Of a stretch of DNA of 64,000 nucleotides, positions 51,249 to 59,383 are shown in pieces. Position numbers and translations under genes: made by a program. The stretch is from Pyrinomonadaceae bacterium. GTDB lineage: Bacteria; Acidobacteriota; Blastocatellia; Pyrinomonadales; Pyrinomonadaceae. Position 1 is the stretch's first letter, and each line of letters begins with the position of its first letter. The stretch is from assembly GCA_017983495.1 (NCBI GenBank), contig JAGOBH010000003.1, forward strand, positions 124,001-188,000. The letters are read 5' to 3'. Below the pieces are notes generated by a model. That model had not been told where the DNA came from, searched no databases, and saw nothing but the letters and a program-made list of their open reading frames with translations.

Positions 51249-52085
51249 ATGCAAGGCACATTGTATCTGGTAGCGACGCCGATCGGAAATCTTCAGGACA
51301 TTACGTTTCGGGCGGTTGAGACATTGCGGGCCGTCGACCTCATTGCCTGTGAAGATACCCGCCACACCCAGAAGCTGCTTAACCACTTTCGGATATCCAA
51401 CAAGGTCATCAGCTATCACGAACATAATGAAAATGAACGTGCTGAAAGCTTCCTTGACCAACTAAACGCAGGACGTTCGATTGCGATCGTGTCGGACGCG
51501 GGAACTCCGGGCATTGCCGACCCGAGTTTCAGAGCGGTGACGCTGGCGATCGATGCAGGTGTTCGGGTAGTGCCGATCCCCGGGCCTGCAGCATTTGTAA
51601 ATGCGGTCGTAGCATCCGGCTTGCCGACCGATTCGATCTTTTTCGGTGGATTTCTTCCGTCAAAGGGAGGCGACCGGCGGAAGCGACTGGAGGAGATCAA
51701 GAACATTCCGGCAACACTGGTCCTTTATGAGACACCCCATCGAATTGTGCGGTCACTTAGCGATTGTTTAGCAATTCTCGGTGACCGGCGGGCGACGGTG
51801 GCTCGTGAAATAACGAAAATGCATGAGACGTTCAGTTTCGGTACGCTTTCTCATCTGGCAGCTGAATTTTCGGGTACAAAGGTTCGCGGCGAGATCGTCG
51901 TGGTGATCGACCGAGCCAGCGAAGGTGCTCCATTAGCTAGCGAGATGGTTTCTATCACGGACCGCGTTGGCCAACTTGAGAATGAGGGCTTGGATAATAA
52001 GGCTGCGTTAAAGAAGGCGGCGAAGGAATTTGGTCTCAGCAAATCCGAGGCATACCGGCAATTGATGGTGAAAGGCGAGAAGTGA
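51249..52085 (+). CDS. rsmI: 16S rRNA (cytidine1402-2'-O)-methyltransferase
   Basis: Methylates the 2'-hydroxyl of C1402 in 16S rRNA with SAM. The 278-residue protein shows the SAM-dependent tetrapyrrole-methylase-like fold: YLVATPIGNLQDITFRA, CEDTRHTQKLL, SDAGTPGIADP and VPIPGPAAFVNAVVASGLP. ATLVLYETPHRI and VAREITKMHE are also family hallmarks. It stands alone between two terminators. Confidence 0.96.
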   Translation: MQGTLYLVATPIGNLQDITFRAVETLRAVDLIACEDTRHTQKLLNHFRISNKVISYHEHNENERAESFLDQLNAGRSIAIVSDAGTPGIADPSFRAVTLAIDAGVRVVPIPGPAAFVNAVVASGLPTDSIFFGGFLPSKGGDRRKRLEEIKNIPATLVLYETPHRIVRSLSDCLAILGDRRATVAREITKMHETFSFGTLSHLAAEFSGTKVRGEIVVVIDRASEGAPLASEMVSITDRVGQLENEGLDNKAALKKAAKEFGLSKSEAYRQLMVKGEK

Positions 52086-52091
52086 GTATAT

Positions 52092-52127
52092 AAAAGAGCC
52101 CGTGGGATAGCTCCAACGGGCTCTTTT
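52092..52127. terminator. Bidirectional intrinsic terminator
   Basis: A 12-bp perfect stem AAAAGAGCCCGT (52092-52103) and ACGGGCTCTTTT (52116-52127) has A- and T-rich ends. It therefore works for rsmI on the plus strand and for the M28 peptidase on the minus strand. Confidence 0.88.
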
Positions 52128-52147
52128 AATCTAGGCCGGGCCAACTG

Positions 52148-53809
52148 TTAGCGCTGGGTCAGTTCGGGCGGAAGTGTTTTGTCCACTTTCGGACGGTCCT
52201 TAAGTTCACCGAGTTTCCACATCGTTAGGAAAATAGTCCGTGAGATCTTTTCCATTCTCGCGTAGTCGATCTTGTCAGCGTGATCACCGGCGCCATGATA
52301 GTCCTCGTGAACGCCATCAAACCAAAACGCGACCGGGATACCGTTGAGGGCATAATTAAAATGATCCGAACGGAAGAAGAAACGGTTCGTATCTTTCGGG
52401 TCGTCGTAGCGGTAATCGTATTCCATGTTGAGATAGCCAGTGTTCGTGCCCTTTACCACCGATCCGAGCGTCGAACTCATCATATCCGCACCAATAACGT
52501 AGATCGTATTTTCACCCGAAAGATCTTTATTTTTTGGATTGGTATCGCCGGCCTTTTTACTTCGGCCGATCATGTCGATGTTAAGCTGAGCAACAACTTT
52601 TTTGATATCAACGGTCGGGAATTTGTTGAAATAGTCGCTGCCCCAAAGCCCTTTCTCTTCGCCGGTGTGCCAAACGAATAGGATCGAACGCTTGGGTCTT
52701 TTTCCTGCCTCTGCCAATGCTTCGGCAATCGAAAGAACAGCTACGGTTCCCGAGCCGTCATCGTCGGCCCCATTAAAGACCTTGTCTGGGCCCGGAGCAT
52801 TCGGGTTGATTCCAACGTGATCATAATGGGCTCCGATAGCGACCATCTCGCTTTTGAGCGTCGGGTCACTGCCTTCCCAAAGTGCAACAACGTTCTGTGT
52901 CCAGGCGGTTTCGGTCTTTGTACCGATGCTGAAGTTGAACTTCTTAGCGGAAGAAAGGTCAAACGAATTTGTTGCACCACTCAGCGGGCTACCTGATTCG
53001 CCATCGAAAATCGCATTCGCAAGTTTTTTCGAGACGATAAAAACATTGGGAGCTCCGGCTGCCTGCGGCGGCATAGCAGGAGCTAGCTTCTCGACCGACA
53101 TCCGAGTACGGCCGAACATCTGTGTGACCATTCCCCAATTATCAGCGAGAAAACCTGAAGCGACCACAATGACGCCCAGGGCTCCGTTTGCCCGGGCATA
53201 AGTGGTAGCATCCGCCCAGTCTTTGCCACGTTCACCCGAAAGATCCGCCTGTGTGACCCCGGCTGGCATCGCGACTAAATTGCGTCCCGACGAGGGGCCG
53301 TCGCTGTAAACGGCAATGAACTTGCCCTTAACATCGATATTGGCATATGGATTCAGGCCTTTGGACTTAACCATCCATCCGTTACCGGCATAAACGATCG
53401 GGCCCGAGAGGGTTCCGTTAGTATTTCCCGATACGCGTACAATGTCGTCACCGTACGAGAATTTCTGCCCACCGACTTCGACTGAGGTTGCTGCAGGGTC
53501 GACCGAGTCACGCTTCAGAGCGATCATCTGGTAAAAGGTACCGTTGTCGCCCGCCGGCTTAAAGCCCCAGCGTGAAAGGTTCATGCCGATGAATTTAGCT
53601 GTAATGTCGAGGCCGCGTGACGGCGTATCGCGGCCTTCCATTTCGTCGGAAGCTACGAAATATAGATAATCTTTCAACTGCGCGGCCGTGACGCCCTCCG
53701 CAGCTTTCTTTTCCGCCGGGCTAATCTTTACCGGGGCGGTTTGGGCAAGCGCGGTCGACTGAAAGACGAACGTCGCGAGCAGTAAAATAGCAAAAAGGTT
53801 TCTCCTCAT
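52148..53809 (-). CDS. Exported M28-family zinc aminopeptidase with PA domain
   Basis: About 553 residues with a signal peptide (to about AALAQT). A protease-associated-type region (about 110-260) interrupts the N-terminal part. The M28 metal site includes His-x-Asp in IGAHYDHVG, the bridging Asp in NGADDDGSG, the Glu pair in HTGEEKGLWG, and an Asp in NIDMIGRS. The last His is in DGVHEDYHGAGDHADK. It should release amino acids from peptides in the periplasm. AAGGAG fits the second of two ATG codons (53809) best. Confidence 0.92.
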   Translation of the reverse strand: MRRNLFAILLLATFVFQSTALAQTAPVKISPAEKKAAEGVTAAQLKDYLYFVASDEMEGRDTPSRGLDITAKFIGMNLSRWGFKPAGDNGTFYQMIALKRDSVDPAATSVEVGGQKFSYGDDIVRVSGNTNGTLSGPIVYAGNGWMVKSKGLNPYANIDVKGKFIAVYSDGPSSGRNLVAMPAGVTQADLSGERGKDWADATTYARANGALGVIVVASGFLADNWGMVTQMFGRTRMSVEKLAPAMPPQAAGAPNVFIVSKKLANAIFDGESGSPLSGATNSFDLSSAKKFNFSIGTKTETAWTQNVVALWEGSDPTLKSEMVAIGAHYDHVGINPNAPGPDKVFNGADDDGSGTVAVLSIAEALAEAGKRPKRSILFVWHTGEEKGLWGSDYFNKFPTVDIKKVVAQLNIDMIGRSKKAGDTNPKNKDLSGENTIYVIGADMMSSTLGSVVKGTNTGYLNMEYDYRYDDPKDTNRFFFRSDHFNYALNGIPVAFWFDGVHEDYHGAGDHADKIDYARMEKISRTIFLTMWKLGELKDRPKVDKTLPPELTQR

Positions 53810-53876
53810 CATTTCTCCTTAAAAGTGGTCAATAACTCGTGTAGTTTTACGCCGCAATTCTACAAATTGTTTCAAA

Positions 53877-54674
53877 CTATGAGCCGATGACCACGATCTT
53901 GTGCTTGTCGGCAAGTGAGAGCGTAGTGCCGCGGTCGAAGATCAAGGTCTTCCCGGCCGTGACCGAAATACACGTTGCCCCGGCAGCGATCATGGTCTCA
54001 ATGGTTGGCACACCGATGACCGGCACATCGAATCGCATGTCCTGATTCGGCTTTGCGACCTTTATGACCGTGAGCTTGCCGTTCGCGAGGTCCCCGGCGC
54101 GTCTGATGGTTGCGTCCGTTCCCTCCATTGCCTCGATGGCAACGCACGCCTTTCCGCGAACGACAATAGTTTGACCAAGGTCTAGCCTTCCGATCTCGTT
54201 TGCAATGTGCAGGCCATACTCGATATTTTCGATTTCAATGTCGGAAGGATTTCGTTTTGTCAGTATTCCAGGTGGTGCTAGATGATCCTGCACGAAATAC
54301 GTCGAATCGATCAATTCTATGCCATCTTTTGCGAGCTCGGCAGCCACGCCGCCGATCAAAGCATCTGTGTTCCGCCGCGGGAGATTCCAAAGCATTTTGA
54401 CCATTCGCATATCAGGCATCGCACCTGAAAAGATCTGCACATGCTTGACCTGCCCGGCCATTACGACTTTTGAAACATCATGTTTCTTGAAATGTGCGAT
54501 CATCTTGCCCAACTGGCCGATGCCGACCCATATGACGTTTTCGGCAAACTTGTCGATGTCCTTATCGGTTTCCTCGTTGATCGCGACAACCGACAGAGCG
54601 ATGCCCTTACGGCGTGCTCCTTCGAGTACGAGAAACGGAAATTGTCCATTGCCGGCTATCAGTCCGAAGTTCAT
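53877..54674 (-). CDS. lpxI: UDP-2,3-diacylglucosamine pyrophosphatase LpxI
   Basis: Hydrolyses UDP-2,3-diacylglucosamine to lipid X in lipid A synthesis, in organisms lacking LpxH. The 265-residue protein starts NFGLIAGNGQFPFLVLEGAR and carries VVMAGQVKHVQIF and LTVIKVAKPNQDMRFDVPVIG. GVPTIETMIAAGATCISV and the C-terminal ending are also typical of the DUF1009/LpxI family. Its presence argues for a lipid A-containing outer membrane. The neighbours are unrelated peptidases. Confidence 0.9.
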   Translation of the reverse strand: MNFGLIAGNGQFPFLVLEGARRKGIALSVVAINEETDKDIDKFAENVIWVGIGQLGKMIAHFKKHDVSKVVMAGQVKHVQIFSGAMPDMRMVKMLWNLPRRNTDALIGGVAAELAKDGIELIDSTYFVQDHLAPPGILTKRNPSDIEIENIEYGLHIANEIGRLDLGQTIVVRGKACVAIEAMEGTDATIRRAGDLANGKLTVIKVAKPNQDMRFDVPVIGVPTIETMIAAGATCISVTAGKTLIFDRGTTLSLADKHKIVVIGS

Positions 54675-54744
54675 AAAGAAAAATGCATAGTCTGGTCACT
54701 CAAACTCTGCATTCTATTTCATTTTACGCCGATTATTAAACGGG

Positions 54745-55266
54745 CTATGTTCGATATGCCATGACGGATCCACGTACATTTGTCAGGTCACGGACAAAAA
54801 GTGTTGCCGGAACGTTGGTCGTCTCAAATGCGTTTGTCGGTCCCGGATATGGATTATTGAAAATGATGTAACCTCTGCCACTGTCGTTATAGCCTGTCGC
54901 AACTATGGCGTGATAAAAGCCCGGAGAAATATAACGCGAGCACCAGAGCGGGCCTTTCTGCAACTCCGCGAGAAATTTATATGCCCCTGATGACACATCA
55001 AAGTCCGTCCAACTGGTCTCCTTGAACGGCGGTACCGGCAGAGCGGTGAGTCCCAAGGCGGTCGCCGCTTTCTTATAATCGGTGTCGAGCATTCCATCCG
55101 ATTTCGCTATAGCAACATCAATTCCGGCACCGTTGAGCTTTTCTTCGATCGAGTTGGTACTCAACTTGTAATATTTGTAGAGCATCCCGAATGACGCAAG
55201 CCAACATTGCTGGTGCGTCTTTTGTCCGTTTCCCGACGTTGGAAGATCATGTTTGAAACTGTCCAT
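54745..55266 (-). CDS. Papain-like cysteine peptidase (C70/C39-like)
   Basis: A 173-residue protein without a signal peptide. The nucleophile is Cys21 in THQQCWLASFGMLYKYY, with a Gln as the oxyanion residue just before it. The catalytic His is His119 in GFYHAIVATGYND, and an Asn follows in IIFNNPYPG. This matches AvrRpt2-type (C70) and C39-like papain folds. Such enzymes act as secreted effectors or process bacteriocin-like peptides; the role here is unknown. No transporter is adjacent. It may be exported by a non-classical route or act inside the cell. Confidence 0.75.
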   Translation of the reverse strand: MDSFKHDLPTSGNGQKTHQQCWLASFGMLYKYYKLSTNSIEEKLNGAGIDVAIAKSDGMLDTDYKKAATALGLTALPVPPFKETSWTDFDVSSGAYKFLAELQKGPLWCSRYISPGFYHAIVATGYNDSGRGYIIFNNPYPGPTNAFETTNVPATLFVRDLTNVRGSVMAYRT

Positions 55267-55359
55267 TTTTGCCTCCGAAGATAATAAGTATAAATGTCGA
55301 ATCTATATCAGTGACGAGAAAGCGAAGCTCTTTTGCCGAACCGTGGGACGATCCGAAGG

Positions 55360-55869
55360 CTATGGTTCGGAAGAGTATAGTTTCAATGTCTCATCATCGC
55401 GTTCGATCAGCTGGTCAAATCTGAATCCGATCTTCTTCAGCAGCCTTTCTGATGCCTTATTATCAATCGTTGTTATCGCCAAAATTCGAGTCATGCCCAA
55501 ATCGGCGCGTCCATATTCCATCATAGCCATTGCCGATTCGAAGCCGTAGCCTTGTTTCTCGAACTGCGACAGGAACGCAAAGCCAATATCGGGATAAGGA
55601 AGCTTTTCACGCCGAACGAAACCGCAAATTCCGATCTGCAGGCTACTCGCCTTCCTTTCGACCGCGTACAGGCCAAAGCCATGGTCGCGATAGCTCTGGC
55701 GATAGCGGGTTTCTATAAAGTCAGCTGCCTGCTCAACATTCCGAACCCCGCGATCCCCGATGTAACGTACAAATTTATTTGAGTTCAGCAGTCGGTATAT
55801 GAACTCGGCATCTAAATCGGAATCAAGTTCGCGCAAAAGCAGACGTCCGGTTTCCGCAATTATCGTCAT
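55360..55869 (-). CDS. GNAT-family N-acetyltransferase (RimJ/RimL-like)
   Basis: A 169-residue acetyltransferase starting RLLLRELDSDLDAEFIYRLL. IGFRFDQLIERDDE at the end and YPDIGFAFLSQFEKQGYGFE (acetyl-CoA loop) in the middle match the RimJ/RimL type. The substrate is unknown: a protein N-terminus or a small amine. It overlaps the ferritin-like gene by 4 nt (ATGA), so it is translated with it, and it is the last gene of the sodN group. Confidence 0.85.
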   Translation of the reverse strand: MTIIAETGRLLLRELDSDLDAEFIYRLLNSNKFVRYIGDRGVRNVEQAADFIETRYRQSYRDHGFGLYAVERKASSLQIGICGFVRREKLPYPDIGFAFLSQFEKQGYGFESAMAMMEYGRADLGMTRILAITTIDNKASERLLKKIGFRFDQLIERDDETLKLYSSEP

Positions 55870-56321
55870 TCAGAAAAGGGTGCGATCTCGCCCGGTTTGC
55901 GGAGCATCTTATTGACTTCGTCAAGATGCATTTCCTCAAGAAGGATCATTTCGCGAGCGTATTCCTCCAGAGCCACCGATTTGCCCTCAGTGATGTGCAT
56001 AAGTTCGTAGTATGCGGCAAGCGTCGTGCTTTCCTGCTCTAAACTCTCACGCAAAATATCTCCAATATCGTGTTTTTCGGTTTCAAGTAGCGGTCCAATT
56101 TTCAATGATGGATGTCCGCCGAGCATCGTCACAAATTCACCCGCTTTTCTCGCGTGAGCTAAGCTCTCGTCACCATTACTTTGCAGCCATGAGACAATCG
56201 GAATACGATTATACCCAAAGACCATCAGAGCGTAATGCGTATAACGTACTACGCCGGCCAATTCCAATTCCAGAATCTTGTTCAGAATTTCTATCGCACC
56301 TTGTTTTTCGACGTGGTTCAT
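55866..56321 (-). CDS. Ferritin-like diiron protein (bacterioferritin type)
   Basis: A 151-residue four-helix protein. Candidate iron ligands are Glu20 (LELELAGVVRYTHYAL), Glu52 and His56 (DESLAHARKAGE), Glu95-Glu97 region (LEQESTTLAAYYELM), and Glu129-x-x-His132 (LLEEMHLDEV). The pattern fits bacterioferritin or Dps-like iron storage; the spacing at 52-56 is slightly unusual. No heme-ligand Met is clear. It lies downstream of lipA and may store iron taken from damaged clusters. GGAGAAA precedes the start. Confidence 0.82.
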   Translation of the reverse strand: MNHVEKQGAIEILNKILELELAGVVRYTHYALMVFGYNRIPIVSWLQSNGDESLAHARKAGEFVTMLGGHPSLKIGPLLETEKHDIGDILRESLEQESTTLAAYYELMHITEGKSVALEEYAREMILLEEMHLDEVNKMLRKPGEIAPFSE

Positions 56322-56357
56322 GGTCAGTTTCTCCAGAGTTTGTTAAAAATAGCAGTA

Positions 56358-57269
56358 TTAATCCGCCTGTTCCCGGGCGTGATACGAACTGCGTGTCAGC
56401 GGGGAAGATTCGACATGCTTGAATCCCATATCGAGGCCAATAACTCTCCACTCGGCGAATTCCTCGGGCGTAACATATCGTTCGACCGGCAAACGCTTTT
56501 CATACGGCTGCAGGTACTGACCGATGGTCATAATGTCGCATGAGACGCCGCGGAGGTCTTTCATGAGATCGACGACCTCTTGGAACGTTTCACCGAGGCC
56601 GGCCATGATACCGCTCTTGGTCTTCATTGTTGGCTGCTGTGTATCGCGCCAGCGTGCGGAGCGTTCGAGCAGTTCGAGCGTTTGGGTATATATAGCGTCG
56701 GGGCGAACTCGCTTGTAGAGCCGAGAGATCGTCTCGGTGTTGTGGTTGAGAACGTCCGGGCGGGCACGGAGCACATTGTTCAAAGCCACCTCGTCACCAA
56801 GAAAATCGGGGATTAGGACTTCAACCTTGCAGTCGGGACTTAGTTCGCGCACTTTGGTGATCGTTTCCGCCCAATGCATCGAGCCGCCGTCGGCCAGATC
56901 GTCGCGATTGACCGAGGTTATCACGGCATGGACAAGCCCCAAATGTTGGACGGCTTCGGCAACGTGCGTGGGTTCCAATGGATCAAGATCCATCGGGTTG
57001 CCTTTATTGACCGCACAGAAACCGCAGTGACGCGTACAAGTGTCGCCGCCAAGCATGAATGTCGCTGTCTTATCTGTCCAGCACTCGAATATATTTGGAC
57101 ACTTGGCTTCCTGGCAAACGGTGTGAAGATTAAGCCCGTCGATCAAGCTAAGAACCGCGTTTTGGTTGGACGGGTCGCCCAACTTGATCTTTAGCCAATC
57201 GGGCTTTTTGAGCCTTTCGCGTCCCTTGCGGTTGAGGAAATTTTGAACTAATACCTTTTCTTCGATCAT
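56358..57269 (-). CDS. lipA: Lipoyl synthase
   Basis: A radical-SAM enzyme that inserts two sulfurs into octanoyl groups. The 303-residue protein has both clusters: CQEAKCPNIFECW for the auxiliary cluster and CTRHCGFCAVNKG for the SAM cluster. VITSVNRDDLADGGSMHWAETI and the C-terminal SSYHARE are typical. Its ATG overlaps the sodX stop by 4 nt, so lipA is translationally coupled to sodX. Confidence 0.97.
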   Translation of the reverse strand: MIEEKVLVQNFLNRKGRERLKKPDWLKIKLGDPSNQNAVLSLIDGLNLHTVCQEAKCPNIFECWTDKTATFMLGGDTCTRHCGFCAVNKGNPMDLDPLEPTHVAEAVQHLGLVHAVITSVNRDDLADGGSMHWAETITKVRELSPDCKVEVLIPDFLGDEVALNNVLRARPDVLNHNTETISRLYKRVRPDAIYTQTLELLERSARWRDTQQPTMKTKSGIMAGLGETFQEVVDLMKDLRGVSCDIMTIGQYLQPYEKRLPVERYVTPEEFAEWRVIGLDMGFKHVESSPLTRSSYHAREQAD

Positions 57270-57616
57270 TTCAGTTTACTGGTCACCTTGCCAATAATAG
57301 ATTCTAACGAAACGGTGCCAAAAGTGCGACTATCCGTGCTCTCAACCTGATTGTCGCCTGCGAGAGTTAGCCGTCCGTCATGTTCGATTGTCACAACGCG
57401 CTTAACGATTTTGACGCTCTGCATGTATGGGTGAGATACAAGGATAATGTCACCGCTTGCGACAATTTTGGTGCGTTCATAAAGCACAATATCGCGGTCA
57501 TTTATCGCTGGGGACATCGAATTTCCGGCTACCTTAAGGGCGAACAAACGTGCCGGGAATCCAAAATACAACCGAACCTTATCTTTCCAATCCGCTTTTC
57601 GTAACTCGTACTTCAT
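57266..57616 (-). CDS. sodX: S24/S26-type maturation protease for nickel superoxide dismutase
   Basis: A 116-residue single-domain signal-peptidase-like protease. The nucleophile is Ser33 in VAGNSMSPAIND and the general base is Lys72 in VKIVKRVV. A GDNQVESTDSRTFG box follows, as in SodX/CbpA-type proteins. It is encoded directly downstream of sodN and should remove the propeptide so that His becomes the first residue and coordinates nickel. The start codon lies only 5 nt after an intrinsic-terminator T-run and has no visible Shine-Dalgarno. Its stop overlaps lipA by 4 nt. Confidence 0.85.
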   Translation of the reverse strand: MKYELRKADWKDKVRLYFGFPARLFALKVAGNSMSPAINDRDIVLYERTKIVASGDIILVSHPYMQSVKIVKRVVTIEHDGRLTLAGDNQVESTDSRTFGTVSLESIIGKVTSKLK

Positions 57617-57620
57617 TTTG

Positions 57621-57656
57621 AAAAACGGCGGAAGATCGTCTGATCCACCGCCGTTT
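57621..57656 (-). terminator. Intrinsic terminator between sodN and sodX
   Basis: On the minus strand AAACGGCGG and CCGCCGTTT form a 9-bp stem with a 16-nt loop, followed by TTTTT. The T-run ends 5 nt before the sodX ATG. It would limit sodX and lipA to read-through, giving more sodN mRNA than sodX mRNA. Confidence 0.75.
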
Positions 57657-57676
57657 CTTAGATTCTATGTTTCGAA

Positions 57677-58144
57677 CTACGACGCGGTATACCAGGCAAC
57701 GTCGCGGTCTTTCGAAGACCAGAACATGTTGTGGATATCCTTGATCGCTTCCATTAGCTCATTAGCGTGTTCAAGGCTTACCTCTACCTTGACTGCCGAG
57801 CAAAGCTTGGCCGCTTTCCAGAATGTTTCGTGAAGGTTCGGGAATTTCTCAAGATGAACAGGCTTGAAATAGTCGGTCCATAGGATCAGAAGTTCCTCCT
57901 TTGCAACGTGAGCCTGCTCTTCTTTGACCATAATGTATCGAGTCAGGGTGTTGTTATACGCAGCGGTTGCCTTTGCGTCCGAACCGTCCGGAGCCTTGAG
58001 GTCAAGGATCTTTTTGGTCATCGAAAGCGCGGCTTCCGCGGCAATTCGAGCCGATGACGGATCGTACACGCCGCAAGGTGCGTCACAGTGTGCCTCGGCG
58101 ATCTCAATATCGACGTTAATTCTCTCTTTTAATTTATTAAACAT
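57677..58144 (-). CDS. sodN: Nickel superoxide dismutase
   Basis: Dismutates superoxide with nickel. The 155-residue precursor has an 18-residue propeptide (MFNKLKERINVDIEIAEA) before the nickel hook His19-Cys20-Asp-Ala-Pro-Cys24-Gly-x-Tyr (HCDAPCGVYDP). Mature His1, Cys2 and Cys6 bind the metal. The rest is the four-helix SodN body (for example ILWTDYFKPVHLEKFPNLHE and NELMEAIKDIHNMFW). sodX lies just downstream and a [2Fe-2S] ferredoxin 30 nt upstream in the same direction. Confidence 0.96.
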   Translation of the reverse strand: MFNKLKERINVDIEIAEAHCDAPCGVYDPSSARIAAEAALSMTKKILDLKAPDGSDAKATAAYNNTLTRYIMVKEEQAHVAKEELLILWTDYFKPVHLEKFPNLHETFWKAAKLCSAVKVEVSLEHANELMEAIKDIHNMFWSSKDRDVAWYTAS

Positions 58145-58174
58145 TTAGGTATCTCCTTGAATAAATATTCAGCG

Positions 58175-58507
58175 TTAGTCTTGCGGCCGCGTTCCGGCAT
58201 CGATCCCGGCAACACTCGCCTGATTGATCACCTTGATCTCCATGTCGTTATTAACACGTATCTGGCACGAAAGGCGTGTGTTGTCGCTAAGCCCCTCTTT
58301 GGTCGAGAGAATAGCTTGTTCGTCGGCACCCATTTCACCAGCATCACCGACGACGACCTCGACGCGGCAAGTGGTGCAGCGTGCATTTCCGCCGCAACGA
58401 TGTTGAATGTCAACGCCGTTGTCCTCAAGAGCGAGCACGAGCTTTGTGCCCGTCTCAGCTTCAAACGAAATGGTTCCGGTTGCCGTTTCGGCAATAATAT
58501 GTGGCAT
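58175..58507 (-). CDS. [2Fe-2S] ferredoxin
   Basis: A 110-residue plant/adrenodoxin-like ferredoxin. Cluster cysteines are in HRCGGNARCTTCRVEV (spacing 5 and 2) and RLSCQIRV. The ATG at 58507 is preceded by GGGAG at good distance; the codon before it is TTG, so the ORF's apparent extra Met is not needed. It lies upstream of sodN in the same transcript. Electron transfer to a stress or repair enzyme is likely but the partner is unknown. Confidence 0.9.
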   Translation of the reverse strand: MPHIIAETATGTISFEAETGTKLVLALEDNGVDIQHRCGGNARCTTCRVEVVVGDAGEMGADEQAILSTKEGLSDNTRLSCQIRVNNDMEIKVINQASVAGIDAGTRPQD

Positions 58508-58540
58508 CAAAAATATCTCCCTTGTTCGAATATCTTACAA

Positions 58541-58554
58541 AAATGTATACATTT
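58541..58554. promoter_or_regulatory. Candidate operator: 14-bp perfect palindrome
   Basis: AAATGTATACATTT is a perfect palindrome 34 nt upstream of the ferredoxin-sodN start. The setting suggests a repressor or activator site. No regulator gene is adjacent, and the identity (nickel, iron or redox regulator) cannot be told. Confidence 0.4.
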
Positions 58555-58594
58555 AATTTGTCATAACCAACCGTCTAAAGCAAGCACTGCCCCG

Positions 58595-59383
58595 TTAACC
58601 CAACGAAAACGCTCCGCGACGCTCTGTCGGTGGTTTGTCGCCGTGATAAAGAACCTTTTCAAGGAAGAGCCCAGATGGCGGAGCGGTGAACTGAGCCGGG
58701 ACGTTTGATTCGAATCGCAACAGGCGCTCAAACGAATCGTAGGTTGTATTGCCACGTCCGACCTCGGCCAGCATGCCAACAATGCGGCGTACCATCTTCC
58801 ACAAGAAGTGGCTTGCACCGATGCGGAAACATATCAGGTCGCCGTCGGTGAAGACCTCGGCATGTTTTACCTCAACAATGGTTGACGTCTTTTTCCCATC
58901 TTCGGTCTCGCAGAAAGAACGGAAATCGTGTCGTCCTACGAGCATCTTGGCAGCTTCCGCCATAGCCTTTGCTTCGAGATTATCTTTGATCCACCAAACC
59001 AGATTTTTTCCAAAGGCCGTTCGTCTTGTCGAAATCTGATAAAGATAGTATCGAGCAACCGCGTCTTTGCGGGCGTGAAAGCTGTCCGGTGCGTTGGCAA
59101 CCTTAAGAACATTAATGTCGTGAGGCAGCAGATCGTTGAAGCCGTGCTGTATCTGCCGTGGTGTGAGGTTGACACTCAATTCGGGAACCTTTAGATGTAC
59201 GATCTGCCTCAGCGCGTGTACGCCTGCGTCAGTGCGACCAGCTCCGAAGAGGTCTACCCGAGACGCAAATAGTTGACGCGTGACATCCATCAACTCGCCC
59301 TGTATCGACTTGGCATTGTGCTGCATTTGCCAGCCGCGATATCGCGTTCCTTCATATTCGACCTCAAGTTTCCAGGTTGGCAT
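58595..59383 (-). CDS. truA: tRNA pseudouridine synthase A
   Basis: Makes pseudouridine at positions 38-40 of tRNA. The 262-residue protein has the catalytic Asp in FGAGRTDAGVHALRQ. EYEGTRYRGWQMQ at the start, RDAVARYYLYQI-like text (here RKDAVARYYLYQIST) and FLWKMVRRIVGML are typical. The thioesterase gene upstream ends 0 nt before its start, so the two are co-transcribed. Confidence 0.95.
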   Translation of the reverse strand: MPTWKLEVEYEGTRYRGWQMQHNAKSIQGELMDVTRQLFASRVDLFGAGRTDAGVHALRQIVHLKVPELSVNLTPRQIQHGFNDLLPHDINVLKVANAPDSFHARKDAVARYYLYQISTRRTAFGKNLVWWIKDNLEAKAMAEAAKMLVGRHDFRSFCETEDGKKTSTIVEVKHAEVFTDGDLICFRIGASHFLWKMVRRIVGMLAEVGRGNTTYDSFERLLRFESNVPAQFTAPPSGLFLEKVLYHGDKPPTERRGAFSLG

